64,000 nucleotides of DNA from Zhongshania sp. (GCF_029212375.1 NZ_JARGNU010000001.1:62001-126000); one strand, 5' to 3'. Counted from the first letter of the stretch, positions 39,620-49,692 are shown. The notes: a model not told the origin generated them from the sequence alone. Translations and numbers: made by a program.

Positions 39620-40756
39620 TTATATTGAGCGGCTAATGAGATCTTTCATGATTTCTGATGTGCCGCCGTATAGACGCATCACGCGGGCATCTCGCCATAG
39701 GCGTGCAATTTCGTATTCCTCAATATAACCATAACCACCGAAGAGCTGTAGGCAATCGTCTACAACTTTGCAGCGTAGCTCGCTGTGCCAGAGCTTGGCC
39801 GCGGCAGCTTCGTGAGTGGCGAGTTTGCCATCAACCAGCGCTTGTATGCAGGCATCCAAGTGTGCCCAGCCAACTTGTAAATTGGTTTTGAGATTGGCCA
39901 AAACGAAACGGGTGTTTTGAAAATCGAACACCGCCTTACCAAAGGCTTGACGCTCTTTAACGTAGTCTACGGCAATATCGTAGGCGTGTTGGGCGGCGGC
40001 TTGACAGGAAATGGCGATGGACAGGCGCTCTTGCGGTAGCTCGGTCATCATGTAAATAAAGCCCTCGCCTTGTTTGCCCAGCATGTTTTCCTGCGGAACA
40101 AATACATCTTCAAAAAAGATTTCCGCGGTGTCAGAAGAGCGATTGCCGACCTTGTCGAGTTTACGGCCTTTGACAAAGCCGGTTTGGTCGCAGCCGCAAA
40201 CAAACAGCGAAATGGCTCGCGCGCCGCTATCGTCGCCAACCCGCGCGGCGATAACAGCAACGTCGGCGTTCAAACCGTTGGTGATAAAGGTTTTGGAGCC
40301 ATTGAGTAAAAACCCGCCATCGACGGGCGTGGCCTTGGTGCGGATGTTTTTTAGGTCGCTGCCGGTACTGGGCTCGCTCATACAAATGGCGCCAATGGCT
40401 TCGCCGCTGGCCATTTTTGGTAACCACTGCTGCTTGACGGTCTCGGTGGCGTAGTTGTTGATGTAGTGGGCTACGATATCGTTGTGAACGCCAAAGGCGG
40501 GACCAGTAGTGCCAGCGAGGGCGGTTTCTTCTAATAGAATGGCATTAAATTTGAAATCCAGTCCGCCGCCGCCGTAGGCCTCGGGAATATCCGGCAGGAG
40601 CATGCCATTATTGCCACAGGCGCGCCAAAATTCACGGCTAACAATGCCATTAGTCTCCCACTCTTCAACATAGGGAGTAAGTTCTTGGGCGTACATTTTT
40701 TTCACGCTCTCACGGAACATGGCGTGGTCTTCGTTATAGATACTGCGCTCTATCAT
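39620..40756 (-). CDS. acyl-CoA dehydrogenase
   Basis: ICMSEPSTGSDLKNIRTKA, LQLFGGYGYIEEYEIARLWRDARVMRLYGGTSEIMKDLI. Confidence 0.93.
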   Translation of the reverse strand: MIERSIYNEDHAMFRESVKKMYAQELTPYVEEWETNGIVSREFWRACGNNGMLLPDIPEAYGGGGLDFKFNAILLEETALAGTTGPAFGVHNDIVAHYINNYATETVKQQWLPKMASGEAIGAICMSEPSTGSDLKNIRTKATPVDGGFLLNGSKTFITNGLNADVAVIAARVGDDSGARAISLFVCGCDQTGFVKGRKLDKVGNRSSDTAEIFFEDVFVPQENMLGKQGEGFIYMMTELPQERLSIAISCQAAAQHAYDIAVDYVKERQAFGKAVFDFQNTRFVLANLKTNLQVGWAHLDACIQALVDGKLATHEAAAAKLWHSELRCKVVDDCLQLFGGYGYIEEYEIARLWRDARVMRLYGGTSEIMKDLISRSI

Positions 40757-40804
40757 GATGATAATCCTGTTACCCTAATTTCAGCTCAGAGATTGACAAA
40801 ATTT

Positions 40805-40827
40805 AAATATTCCGTCTAATGATATTT
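40805..40827. promoter_or_regulatory. candidate LysR-type operator (T-N11-A with dyad)
   Basis: AAATAT-TCCGTCTAATG-ATATTT between divergent acyl-CoA dehydrogenase and lysR genes. Confidence 0.5.
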
Positions 40828-40857
40828 ATTCTGTATTAGTCGCAAAAGGAATATCTA

Positions 40858-41745
40858 TTGAACCCAAATAAACTGCGCCATATCGTTGCCGTGGATCGCT
40901 GTGGCTCACTCACTGCGGCGGCAAAACAGGTGCATATTACGCAATCGGCGCTGACCAAAAATATTGCCGATATCGAAGACGAAATTGGTTTTGCGCTTTT
41001 TGAACGCTATGCACGCGGTGTGCATGCAACGGCGCAGGGTAGGGCGTTCATCGATCGCGCGGCGCGGATTGTCGCCGATTTAGATCAGCTAGCGACGGAT
41101 GCAAAAATGGGGCGGCAATTGACCAGTTCGCGAATACGGGTTGGGGTTTGCCCGCCATCGCTGGTGTCTTTGCTGAATACTGCGTTGACGCAAATGTTAA
41201 TGACCCATCCCGAGGTGCGGATTGAGCAAACGTCTGGCTGGATAGAGCAAAGTATCCATCATTTGGTAAATCGCGATATCGATCTGCTCGTTGGTCCAGC
41301 TCCAGCGATTATGCTCCATAAATCCCAGTTTACTATACACCCCTTGCCGCCACTGGAAATCTGCTTTTTTGTGCGCAAGGCTCACCCGTTGAGTGGTCGG
41401 GTTAAGATCGGCATTGACGAATTAAGCCAGTTTCCGATGGCGCTAGCCGACCGCAGTGTGGCGACCGCAGAACTTATAAATCAGTTGTTTGGGGCACCGG
41501 TGATTCCCCCTGAAAAGCAATTGCACATTATTGGCCATTTTTCTGCGGCGTGTAAAATTGTTGCGAATACGGATACCATCGGCACGGTGGCGGCGTCTTA
41601 CCGCGAGAATGATACTTTTCTGGAGGAGTTTTCGTTTCTAAATATTATCGACGAGGTCGCGCCCATTCCTTTGGCGGCGGCGTATAGCTCTAAATTTTTG
41701 CCGAGCGAACCGATGAAAACCTTAGTCAGCATGCTGGAATCTTAA
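40858..41745 (+). CDS. LysR family transcriptional regulator
   Basis: RHIVAVDRCGSLTAAAKQVHITQSALTKNIADIEDEIGFALFERYARGVHATAQG; TTG start. Confidence 0.9.
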   Translation: MNPNKLRHIVAVDRCGSLTAAAKQVHITQSALTKNIADIEDEIGFALFERYARGVHATAQGRAFIDRAARIVADLDQLATDAKMGRQLTSSRIRVGVCPPSLVSLLNTALTQMLMTHPEVRIEQTSGWIEQSIHHLVNRDIDLLVGPAPAIMLHKSQFTIHPLPPLEICFFVRKAHPLSGRVKIGIDELSQFPMALADRSVATAELINQLFGAPVIPPEKQLHIIGHFSAACKIVANTDTIGTVAASYRENDTFLEEFSFLNIIDEVAPIPLAAAYSSKFLPSEPMKTLVSMLES

Positions 41746-41984
41746 GTGACGTGATAAGTTTAGCTATGGATAAAAAGCCGCGTGGCATATTTGTTACCGT
41801 AAACTGAGTTTTCATTGCACTTAAGTTGGCTGCGATCGGAGCGTGGTTTTTGTATTAAATGATCGCTAGCGAACTTTACTTTTGCAAACTAATAGCTATA
41901 CTAGCTATTCAAGTTGTTCTGATTGTTCACATTTTTGTTGAGGCAAGCACAGGGCGCGGTGATTCTGAGTTGGCGAGTAAATTT

Positions 41985-43703
41985 ATGAAGAACATAACAG
42001 TGGCTACGAATGCAAGTGGCGTTATGGTGGCAACGCTGGATATGCCTGGGCGCCCCTTCAATGTATTCTCTGAAGCGATGATGGCTGATCTCGCCGCGTT
42101 AATCGACCGGATTGAGAGCGATACGGCCGCGGGCAAAGCGCCTGCTGGTTTGGTAATGACCTCGGGTAAATCAACCTTTGTTGCCGGCGCCGATTTGGCC
42201 ATGATTCAAGACTTTGGTGCAATGCGGTTTTCTGCTTCGTGGCAGGATATGCGCGATCGCTATAGCTATTTAGGTCAGTTATTTCGCCGCTTAGAAAAAT
42301 TGCCAGTGCCAACAGTGGCCGCGGTGAACGGTCTGGCGCTTGGTGGCGGCTTGGAATTGGCGATGGCTTGTCACGGTCGAGTGTGTGCAGATTCTAAGTA
42401 TATTCAGCTTGGCCTTCCCGAAGTCGTGCTTGGCCTTTTGCCTGGCGCGGGTGGCACCCAGCGCTTGCCACGTTATGTCGGCACTGAGCTGGGTACTAAA
42501 ATGTTGTTGGACGGCAAGCCGCTAACAGCTGACCAAGCGCTGGCAAGTGGCTTGGTCGATGCACTTGCAGCGCCAGAAGAGCTCATTGCTGTGGCCACCG
42601 AGATGGTCTTAAGCATGAAGGCTGGCGCGCGATGGGATTCGCCAGCGTTTACGATGCCTGCCGACGGTCGCTCAGCAGCGGATGCGGGCTTTCGGGAATG
42701 GGCTTGTGAAGTGGCCGGCGTTAGTGCGCGCGACGCCCAGCTTTATCCTGCGATAGACGCCATAATTAACTGCCTTACCGGCGGTCATGGCAAATCAATT
42801 GACGCTGCCTGTAATGTTGAATGGGATATATTCGTCGATTTGATGAGTGATCCCGTTTCCTCAAATATGGTAACAACGTGCTTTTTGTCCAAAACGGCAG
42901 CGACCAAACAATCGCTTGTGGGCTTGCCTGAGGTTACGGCGCCGGCGAGCGTCGCCTTGATCGGAGATCTCGATTTAGGTAAAAATCCCTTCAAAAAAAT
43001 AGCGCAAGAAACCGACGCCGATTTTTATCTTGCCGACGCGGTATTAAGCGATGAACGTGCTGATCTACTTGTGCAGGATTTGCGTCTTGCACCAAGCATT
43101 GCAAGCGCTAAGCCCGTGCTGCGGCTGACTGCGTCCTTCGGCGAGAGTGAAGTGCTTGAACTGGCAGCAGGTAAATCTACTGACGACACCGCGCTTGCTA
43201 TGAGCGTGCTGCAGCGCAGCGGTAAAGCCATTGTGTTGAGCCGTAGCGCGCAGAGCGTCAACGACGTATTAATTGCTGGAATGCGTTCTGCTTATGCTCG
43301 CTCTGGGGTGTCGGCGCAGAATTTTTATACCCAGTGCGAGGCAGTCGGTTTGGAGTATTTGGCGCAAATCGCGATTGACGAGCTTGCCGAACCCGCCCGC
43401 AGTTTACAGACGCCAGATCAGGCGCTGGGCTTGCCGCTGTTGCTGAATTTGTCATTTGATGTCTATACGTGGCTTAAGCCCCAGCTTGATGGCCATTCGA
43501 ATACCGTCAGCGATGGCTTGTTAGCGGGTATAGATCTTGCGGCCGTATACGGCGTTAAATTTCCAAAATGGAGCGGTGGACCTTTGTCTTGCTTAACCAT
43601 GTTTCAGCGCGGCGAACTTAAATACAGCGGCGCTCAGGCATTGCTGACACAGCTAGAGTGGCGCTTTAAAAATGAGTTGGGCTACAAACTAGTTGCGGCC
43701 TGA
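41985..43703 (+). CDS. FadJ/FadB-like protein: intact crotonase domain plus divergent 3-hydroxyacyl-CoA dehydrogenase-like domain
   Basis: ALGGGLELAMACHGRVCADSKYIQLGLPEVVLGLLPGAGGTQRLPR; C-terminal half lacks a GxGxxG motif. ATG at 41985 preferred. Confidence 0.82.
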   Translation: MKNITVATNASGVMVATLDMPGRPFNVFSEAMMADLAALIDRIESDTAAGKAPAGLVMTSGKSTFVAGADLAMIQDFGAMRFSASWQDMRDRYSYLGQLFRRLEKLPVPTVAAVNGLALGGGLELAMACHGRVCADSKYIQLGLPEVVLGLLPGAGGTQRLPRYVGTELGTKMLLDGKPLTADQALASGLVDALAAPEELIAVATEMVLSMKAGARWDSPAFTMPADGRSAADAGFREWACEVAGVSARDAQLYPAIDAIINCLTGGHGKSIDAACNVEWDIFVDLMSDPVSSNMVTTCFLSKTAATKQSLVGLPEVTAPASVALIGDLDLGKNPFKKIAQETDADFYLADAVLSDERADLLVQDLRLAPSIASAKPVLRLTASFGESEVLELAAGKSTDDTALAMSVLQRSGKAIVLSRSAQSVNDVLIAGMRSAYARSGVSAQNFYTQCEAVGLEYLAQIAIDELAEPARSLQTPDQALGLPLLLNLSFDVYTWLKPQLDGHSNTVSDGLLAGIDLAAVYGVKFPKWSGGPLSCLTMFQRGELKYSGAQALLTQLEWRFKNELGYKLVAA

Positions 43704-43777
43704 TTTAACGTAAAAATTTAGATATTTAGTTAATACACGAAAATTGCGATTGTGAAACAAATAATTGGTGGCTCACT

Positions 43778-44923
43778 ATGATAGAAAGAACGCTCTTTAA
43801 TGAAGAACATAATATGTTTCGTGAATCGGTTAGGCGGTTTATTGACAAGGAAATCGCCCCTTATCACGAACAGTGGGAAAAAGATGGCATTGTGCCCCGC
43901 GAATTGTGGTTAAAAGCGGGTGAGGCGGGGATGCTCTGCTGCACCATCGCTGAAGAGTACGGCGGTTTGGGCGCAGATTACCTCTACGACGTTGTGGTAT
44001 TTGAAGAATTGTTCCGCTCCGGTTACTCCGGTCCTGGATTTTTGATTCACACCGATTTGGTTGCTACCTATATCAATTCATTTGGTACCGAAGAGCAGAA
44101 GAAGCGTATTCTGCCCAAAATGGTATCTGGTGAGTGGATAGGTTCACTCGGTATGACTGAACCCCACGCTGGCAGCGACCTGAAAAATATCCGTACCAAA
44201 GCGGTTCGCGACGGTGATGATTTCGTTATTAACGGCCAGAAAGTGTTTATTTCAAATGGTCAGAATTGCGATATTTTGGTTTGCGCGACTAAGACTGATT
44301 CAACCGCCGGTGCCAATGGCGTTACCTTGTTTATTGTTGAAGGTCACATGAAAGGCTTTGTACGGGGCCAAAACCTCGACAAGCTTGGCATGAAGGCGCA
44401 GGACACGTCAGAGTTGTTCTTTGAAGACGTGCGCGTGCCTGCTACCAATATGTTAGGTGAAGAGGGCAAGGGCTTCAAAATTATGATGCAGAAGCTCGCT
44501 CAAGAGCGGCTTGCGCAAACGATTCGCAGTGCAGTTGTTACTGAAACGGTTATTGAATGGACTAAAGATTACGTGTCGCAGCGTGAAGCCTTTGGCCAGA
44601 CTATTGCCGACTTCCAAAACACCCAGTTTAAATTGGCCGAGCTATATGCAGAGGCAGTAGTTGGTCGGGTGTTTACCGATAAGTGTATCGAAATGTTCCT
44701 CGACGGTAAACTTGACTCAGTAACCGCAGCTATCGCTAAAATGCAGCTGAGTAACCTCCATTGTAAAGCTGTAGATGAATGCTTGCAGTTGTTTGGTGGT
44801 TGGGGCTATATGTGGGAATATCCGATCTGTCGCGCCTATGCTGATGCACGGATAGTGAAAATTGCTGGTGGCTCCATTGAAATAATGAAAACGATCATTT
44901 CTAAGGAAATGTTCAAAAAATGA
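43778..44923 (+). CDS. acyl-CoA dehydrogenase
   Basis: LGMTEPHAGSDLKNIRTKA, LQLFGGWGYMWEYPICRAYADARIVKIAGGSIEIMKTII. Confidence 0.93.
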   Translation: MIERTLFNEEHNMFRESVRRFIDKEIAPYHEQWEKDGIVPRELWLKAGEAGMLCCTIAEEYGGLGADYLYDVVVFEELFRSGYSGPGFLIHTDLVATYINSFGTEEQKKRILPKMVSGEWIGSLGMTEPHAGSDLKNIRTKAVRDGDDFVINGQKVFISNGQNCDILVCATKTDSTAGANGVTLFIVEGHMKGFVRGQNLDKLGMKAQDTSELFFEDVRVPATNMLGEEGKGFKIMMQKLAQERLAQTIRSAVVTETVIEWTKDYVSQREAFGQTIADFQNTQFKLAELYAEAVVGRVFTDKCIEMFLDGKLDSVTAAIAKMQLSNLHCKAVDECLQLFGGWGYMWEYPICRAYADARIVKIAGGSIEIMKTIISKEMFKK

Positions 44924-44935
44924 TCTAAACTTTCA

Positions 44936-44971
44936 CTAGGGGAACTGTGCATTACGCAGAGTTTTCCCTAG
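44936..44971. promoter_or_regulatory. imperfect inverted repeat upstream of the hydroxylase gene
   Basis: CTAGGGGAACT ... AGTTTTCCCTAG between 43778-44923 and 45017-46123; may be an attenuator/terminator or operator. Confidence 0.4.
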
Positions 44972-45016
44972 GCATGGTATGTAAACATAAGGCACCGTAA
45001 TAAGAGGGTAATAACC

Positions 45017-46123
45017 ATGTTTGATTATGCGCGCTACTATTTTTCGCCGTTAATTCAGCTACTCACCGCTATTTCGATTTTTGTTGGCGGGCCGTGGGTA
45101 TGGTTCGGTATAGCAACGCTACCTGCGCTGGCTTTGGCAGATTACATATTGCCGATTGATCTAAAAGAACGGCATATTAATAACCGCACCTTGGCAAATA
45201 TCCCAATCTGGATTAGTTCAGTGGCGGGACCGTGTTTGCTATTTATGTTGGCATGGAAGATAGGTGGCGGCGCACTCAGCACGGTCGATATCATTGGTGC
45301 CACCTTGTCGGTTACTTGGCTGTCGGTAATTGTCGTGGTGCCAGCGGCGCACGAGCTGTACCACCAGCGCGGTGCAATGCGCCAGTTCGTTGGAACGTAT
45401 TGTCAAGTTGTGTACCTTGATTGCACGCGGAATATCGCGCATATGTCTGGGCATCATTTGGATGTTGGTACTCCGCTAGACAGCGATACTGCTGCGCGGG
45501 GCGAGTCCTTATACTCTTTTGCATTGCCAGCGGTATACCACAGTACACTTTGTGCTTTTAGGCTTGAAAGTGACGCTCTAGAAAAGCGCGGCATGGGCCG
45601 GTATTCACTAAAACACCGGATGTGGCCAGCGGTTATTGCGCAGTTGGTTTTTCAGGGCATTATTTTTGCGATAGGCGGCCCAGTTGCCTTGGTGTGCGGT
45701 ATTGCTTCGGTGTTGATCGCTCGCATGTGGGTTGAAACCTTTAACTTCTTCCAGCATTTTGGTCAGGTTCGGGTGCCCGGTAAGCCGATTGGCCGTCGTC
45801 ATGTTTGGAATCATTTGGGGCCAATGACGCGAGTAATTGCCTTTGAAATAACCAATCATGCTGATCATCACCTCAATGCTTATACGCCTTACTACAAGCT
45901 CAAGCCGGACACCACGGCAATTAAAATGCCAAATGTATTCATTTGCTTTTTGAGCGCGTTGATTCCGCCAGTATGGAATAATTTGATAGCCAAGCCTGCA
46001 CTGAAGCGTTGGGATTTGGAGTTTGCGAGCAGCGAAGAGCGCGAGCTTGCTAAAGCCCAGAACGAGCACGCAGGTTGGCCAAACTGGTTTGGTGAACCCA
46101 TAGAGAATAAAGCTGCGGCGTGA
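45017..46123 (+). CDS. membrane non-heme diiron hydroxylase, AlkB/XylM/CymAa-like
   Basis: Histidine boxes HELYHQR, HMSGHHLDVGTPLDSDTAARGESLYSF, NFFQHFGQVR, NHADHHLNAYTPYYKL; 368 aa with several TM segments. Confidence 0.88.
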   Translation: MFDYARYYFSPLIQLLTAISIFVGGPWVWFGIATLPALALADYILPIDLKERHINNRTLANIPIWISSVAGPCLLFMLAWKIGGGALSTVDIIGATLSVTWLSVIVVVPAAHELYHQRGAMRQFVGTYCQVVYLDCTRNIAHMSGHHLDVGTPLDSDTAARGESLYSFALPAVYHSTLCAFRLESDALEKRGMGRYSLKHRMWPAVIAQLVFQGIIFAIGGPVALVCGIASVLIARMWVETFNFFQHFGQVRVPGKPIGRRHVWNHLGPMTRVIAFEITNHADHHLNAYTPYYKLKPDTTAIKMPNVFICFLSALIPPVWNNLIAKPALKRWDLEFASSEERELAKAQNEHAGWPNWFGEPIENKAAA

Positions 46124-46150
46124 TGAGTTAGTTTTATTTAATTATTCAAA

Positions 46151-46188
46151 AACGAAAAATGCCGGCGCTAGCGCCGGCATTTTTCGTT
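46151..46188. terminator. 38-bp perfect palindrome, bidirectional terminator
   Basis: AACGAAAAATGCCGGCGCT|AGCGCCGGCATTTTTCGTT between convergent genes. Confidence 0.85.
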
Positions 46189-46276
46189 AAAAGTCAGCTA
46201 TTTTGGTAAATAGCCGACTTGGTAAGTGCATAGAAAGCGGTCGGCGTTTCTTGCAAGAGGCACTAACAAGAGCCTT

Positions 46277-48631
46277 CTAGCTATACGCAAGGGTTTCGTC
46301 TAAACGAGCGCGCTCAGATAGCCGCTTGGTATCGCTAACCGACGCCAATACGCGAATATTGGCGGTGAGATAGCGCAGCTCATTTAGCCATTGCTGGCGG
46401 CGCTCAATGATATCTTCTGATACCTCGAGCAGATTTAAGCTCTCTGCAATTTTGATGGCATTCTCAAAATACACCGACGACACCGATTCTTCGCAATGAA
46501 TACGTTGTTGTAAAACCCGTTGCTTACCTAGGGTGAGGGCGCGCTCGATAAGTACTTTGGGCTCGCTGTTGCGCGCCGCCGCTTCCATCCGCAATGTGCG
46601 TGCGATGAGTAAGTAAGCTTCAATAAAGGGCCGGAGGGTGCCGTGACCAATGAGCGGGCTTAAGGTTTTAATAATCTGGCGGCTCGCGTCTTCACCTTTG
46701 CGAACAAGGCTTTTCCACTTTGGTACCCGCAGTGTCATTTCCTGTTCTAGGCTCAGAATAAAGTCGTCGCTGCCCTCGAAGAAAAACTCGTACTTCAATA
46801 AATCGCGAATGCGCAGTGCTTCGTTGTGAAACTCAGTAATGGCCTGTTCACCTTCACTGCGTACGCCGAGTAGCGCCAGTTCTGCGATGGCGCTGGTGGT
46901 AAGGAAATGCAGTATTCCATTGCGGTAGTAAGCGGCCTTGCGGCCACTGTCGTGGGGAATCATATAGATCGATTCAATACCGTCGTTTACGATATTAATA
47001 ACGCCGGTTTCGCCCAGTTGCTGCAGATACTGGCGCAGAGTAGCCTCGCTAAAATGTTCAACTTCACTACTGACGTTGAAACTGAGCAACTTAGACAGTG
47101 TGAGTAGGGACGCGATGCCCTCGCTCAGCTCTTTGAAGTTAATGGCGCGATGGCCGTTTTCCAAAAGTACATAGCAAATTAAGCCGTTTACCGTTACCGG
47201 CGTAGCGCGGTTTACATCGACGGCGAGGTCAAAGGCCAATTTTTGAATAGCGCGGGGCTCGACCACTGGGTTGGATTGGTCGATATACCGGCTGATCGGA
47301 ACACCTTCACCAAAACTGACGTGGATCTTGCCGTGGGGATTTTTCAGGCTGTTAACGTATTCCATAAACCACGAGGCCGACTCGGGACGTTTGCTGCCGC
47401 CACCTTGCAGTGCGTCATAGTCGGCAATTTCGGGCACTTGGTCATAGCAGATGGAAATGGGCATCATCACCAGATCCTGAGCATCGTCGCGGGCGTAGGC
47501 GCTGGCCACGTAGTTAATGAGGCCGTAGCGCGGCGGCATTAACTTACCAATACGCGAACGGGTGCCTTCTAGGGCCCACATGACAGGGAAGCGCTTTTCA
47601 CCGAGGTAATCGATGTAATTTTTGAAGACAGATTTATACACTTCATCATTGCTGAAACTGCGACGGATAAATATGGCGCCGGAGCTGCGTAATAATGTCC
47701 CTAGCCCAGGTAGGCTCATATTGATGCCGCCAAAAATGTGCGCGGGCGGAAGATTGTATTTATGGAATAGCCAGATCAGTAAGAAACCGTCGATATGAGA
47801 CTTGTGGGTAAACAAGAAAGCAACGGGTTTTTCTTTCAAGAGTTTGCGAATGCGCTCAATTTCTTCGGGGTCAATATCGATATTGGGATCAAAGCCGCGG
47901 GTAGACATGAACTTACCCAGCGCTGCCGCGAGATCATTGCCCATTGGTGTTGGCGTGGCGGCCATTTCCACCAAACACTGATGCGCGTATTTTTCGAGGG
48001 CGGCAAGCGGCTTGTTGCTGTTCTTTTGAATAGTTTCCAGTGCGGCGCGCATTGTTGGGCGATTGAGTACCTCATCATTGATAAGATGTGGAATTCGATA
48101 CCGCGCACCGCTAACATTGCGCTGGGCTTTTTCGAGCGCCAATAGGGCCGAGCGCTCAATAAAGGCGCCGAGATCGGCATACTGAAAACCCTGCTGCTGC
48201 TTTTTGGCATACTCAGATTTTAAGCTTGAGAGTGATGCCCCGCGACCGACAACAACGCCATTATCGAGGCCTCCGGTAAGCCCAGATACGAGCTGATGGA
48301 GCCGGTTCGGGTTGGTTGTTCGGCCTGAAATAAAGTCGATGAGTTCTATTCCGTCCTTCCGTTTGTCCTTTGGCACCCAGTTGAGTCGAACGGGTACTAA
48401 GAAACAGTCTTCGTGCTTGCCCACCGCTAGGCAAAGGTCACCCTTGCGCAGCTTGTGTTGCTTGCTATTGCGCAATGGCCGATATACCACCTCGTAAGTG
48501 CTGCCGCTCGGTTGATATTTTGCTATGTAGCTATTTATCAGTTTCATTTCGTGTTTGTTGCTGCAGTCAGCGATAAACACGATGGCTTGATCTACATCGG
48601 TTGGCCAAGGATTTTTATTAGTTTCTGTCAT
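46277..48631 (-). CDS. plsB: glycerol-3-phosphate 1-O-acyltransferase
   Basis: FLFTHKSHIDGFLLIW (HxxxxD), GAIFIRRSFSNDEVYKSVF, WALEGTRSRIGKLMPPRYGLINYV; 784 aa. Confidence 0.92.
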   Translation of the reverse strand: MTETNKNPWPTDVDQAIVFIADCSNKHEMKLINSYIAKYQPSGSTYEVVYRPLRNSKQHKLRKGDLCLAVGKHEDCFLVPVRLNWVPKDKRKDGIELIDFISGRTTNPNRLHQLVSGLTGGLDNGVVVGRGASLSSLKSEYAKKQQQGFQYADLGAFIERSALLALEKAQRNVSGARYRIPHLINDEVLNRPTMRAALETIQKNSNKPLAALEKYAHQCLVEMAATPTPMGNDLAAALGKFMSTRGFDPNIDIDPEEIERIRKLLKEKPVAFLFTHKSHIDGFLLIWLFHKYNLPPAHIFGGINMSLPGLGTLLRSSGAIFIRRSFSNDEVYKSVFKNYIDYLGEKRFPVMWALEGTRSRIGKLMPPRYGLINYVASAYARDDAQDLVMMPISICYDQVPEIADYDALQGGGSKRPESASWFMEYVNSLKNPHGKIHVSFGEGVPISRYIDQSNPVVEPRAIQKLAFDLAVDVNRATPVTVNGLICYVLLENGHRAINFKELSEGIASLLTLSKLLSFNVSSEVEHFSEATLRQYLQQLGETGVINIVNDGIESIYMIPHDSGRKAAYYRNGILHFLTTSAIAELALLGVRSEGEQAITEFHNEALRIRDLLKYEFFFEGSDDFILSLEQEMTLRVPKWKSLVRKGEDASRQIIKTLSPLIGHGTLRPFIEAYLLIARTLRMEAAARNSEPKVLIERALTLGKQRVLQQRIHCEESVSSVYFENAIKIAESLNLLEVSEDIIERRQQWLNELRYLTANIRVLASVSDTKRLSERARLDETLAYS

Positions 48632-48823
48632 GCCAAAATATTCCTTTAAAATGGTACTAGCGCATTAGCAAGCCAGCGTGAAAGATTGCGGTTGCTATTG
48701 CAGCATTAAATATAGACTTAATATACGTATTTATTAGTGATAAACCCCATTTTGGATGTGCTCAGTGGTCACTTTTGGCGGTTTTTTTGATCCGTGTCAG
48801 TGTTCTAATAATTTACATAGTGG

Positions 48824-49657
48824 CTATTTTACATGTTTATTTAGCCACTCCGCGAGGTCGCGGTAAATTTCGTACTTGCACGATTCATGAAAAATTTCGT
48901 GATAGAGCTTGGGGTAGATGACTAACTTCTTGTCGGCCGAGGATATTAAATTGTAGAGGGTTCGTGAGCCATTTGGATGGGCGAGCGCATCTTGCTCTCC
49001 ATGCAACAGTAGCATGGGGGTTTTAATGGATTTGGCCCTTGATAATGCCCGCGCGCTGCCAGATAAGATTTCGGCGATTAATTTTGCGCTGCCTTTGCCG
49101 CTGAGCACGAGAGGGTCATTGATATAGTCTGCCACTACCGCTGGGTCGCTACACACTAGTTTTGGATCAACCGCAAAAATTCGTAGACGCGGGAATAGCG
49201 CGGCAATCACTTTTAAAATGCGTTGTTGGAGTGGGCCGATTGCTTCATCGGTTGCCAGCGCAGGACCAGACAGCACGCAGCCGTCAACTAACTCTGGGTG
49301 CTCAATTAGCACATTGGTGGCAATGACGCCACCCATGCTGTGGCCAATTAAAAAGCAGGGTAAATCGGGCGCGGTAGCGCGCACCTTCGCTATAAACTCA
49401 GCGGCGGTGTCGACAAAAATGGCGAAGTCGTCAATATGGCCTTTTTCGCCGTCAGACAAGCCGTGTCCGACGTGGTCGAGTGCGTAACAGCTATAGCCAC
49501 TATCATTTAAGGTGGTGGCCAGCGCCTGATAGCGCTCGCCGTGCTCCCCCAACCCATGCAGTATAACAATTTGGGCCTTGGGTGCTGGCGTCTGCCAGCT
49601 TCGGGTGTGTATGCGTGTTCCAGTGGCATTAGTGAAGTTTTCTGCTTGTGCTGCCAT
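48824..49657 (-). CDS. alpha/beta hydrolase, monoacylglycerol lipase/lysophospholipase-like
   Basis: ILHGLGEHGERYQALA, DHVGHGLSDGEKGHI, IGHSMGG. Confidence 0.87.
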   Translation of the reverse strand: MAAQAENFTNATGTRIHTRSWQTPAPKAQIVILHGLGEHGERYQALATTLNDSGYSCYALDHVGHGLSDGEKGHIDDFAIFVDTAAEFIAKVRATAPDLPCFLIGHSMGGVIATNVLIEHPELVDGCVLSGPALATDEAIGPLQQRILKVIAALFPRLRIFAVDPKLVCSDPAVVADYINDPLVLSGKGSAKLIAEILSGSARALSRAKSIKTPMLLLHGEQDALAHPNGSRTLYNLISSADKKLVIYPKLYHEIFHESCKYEIYRDLAEWLNKHVK

Positions 49658-49692
49658 CTTAAAACCGCTCCTTAAATTGCTAGATTCAATAT

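Noticed and set aside
45608-46069. 153-aa antisense ORF inside the hydroxylase gene
   Set aside because: Opposite strand of a gene with conserved histidine boxes; likely a chance ORF.
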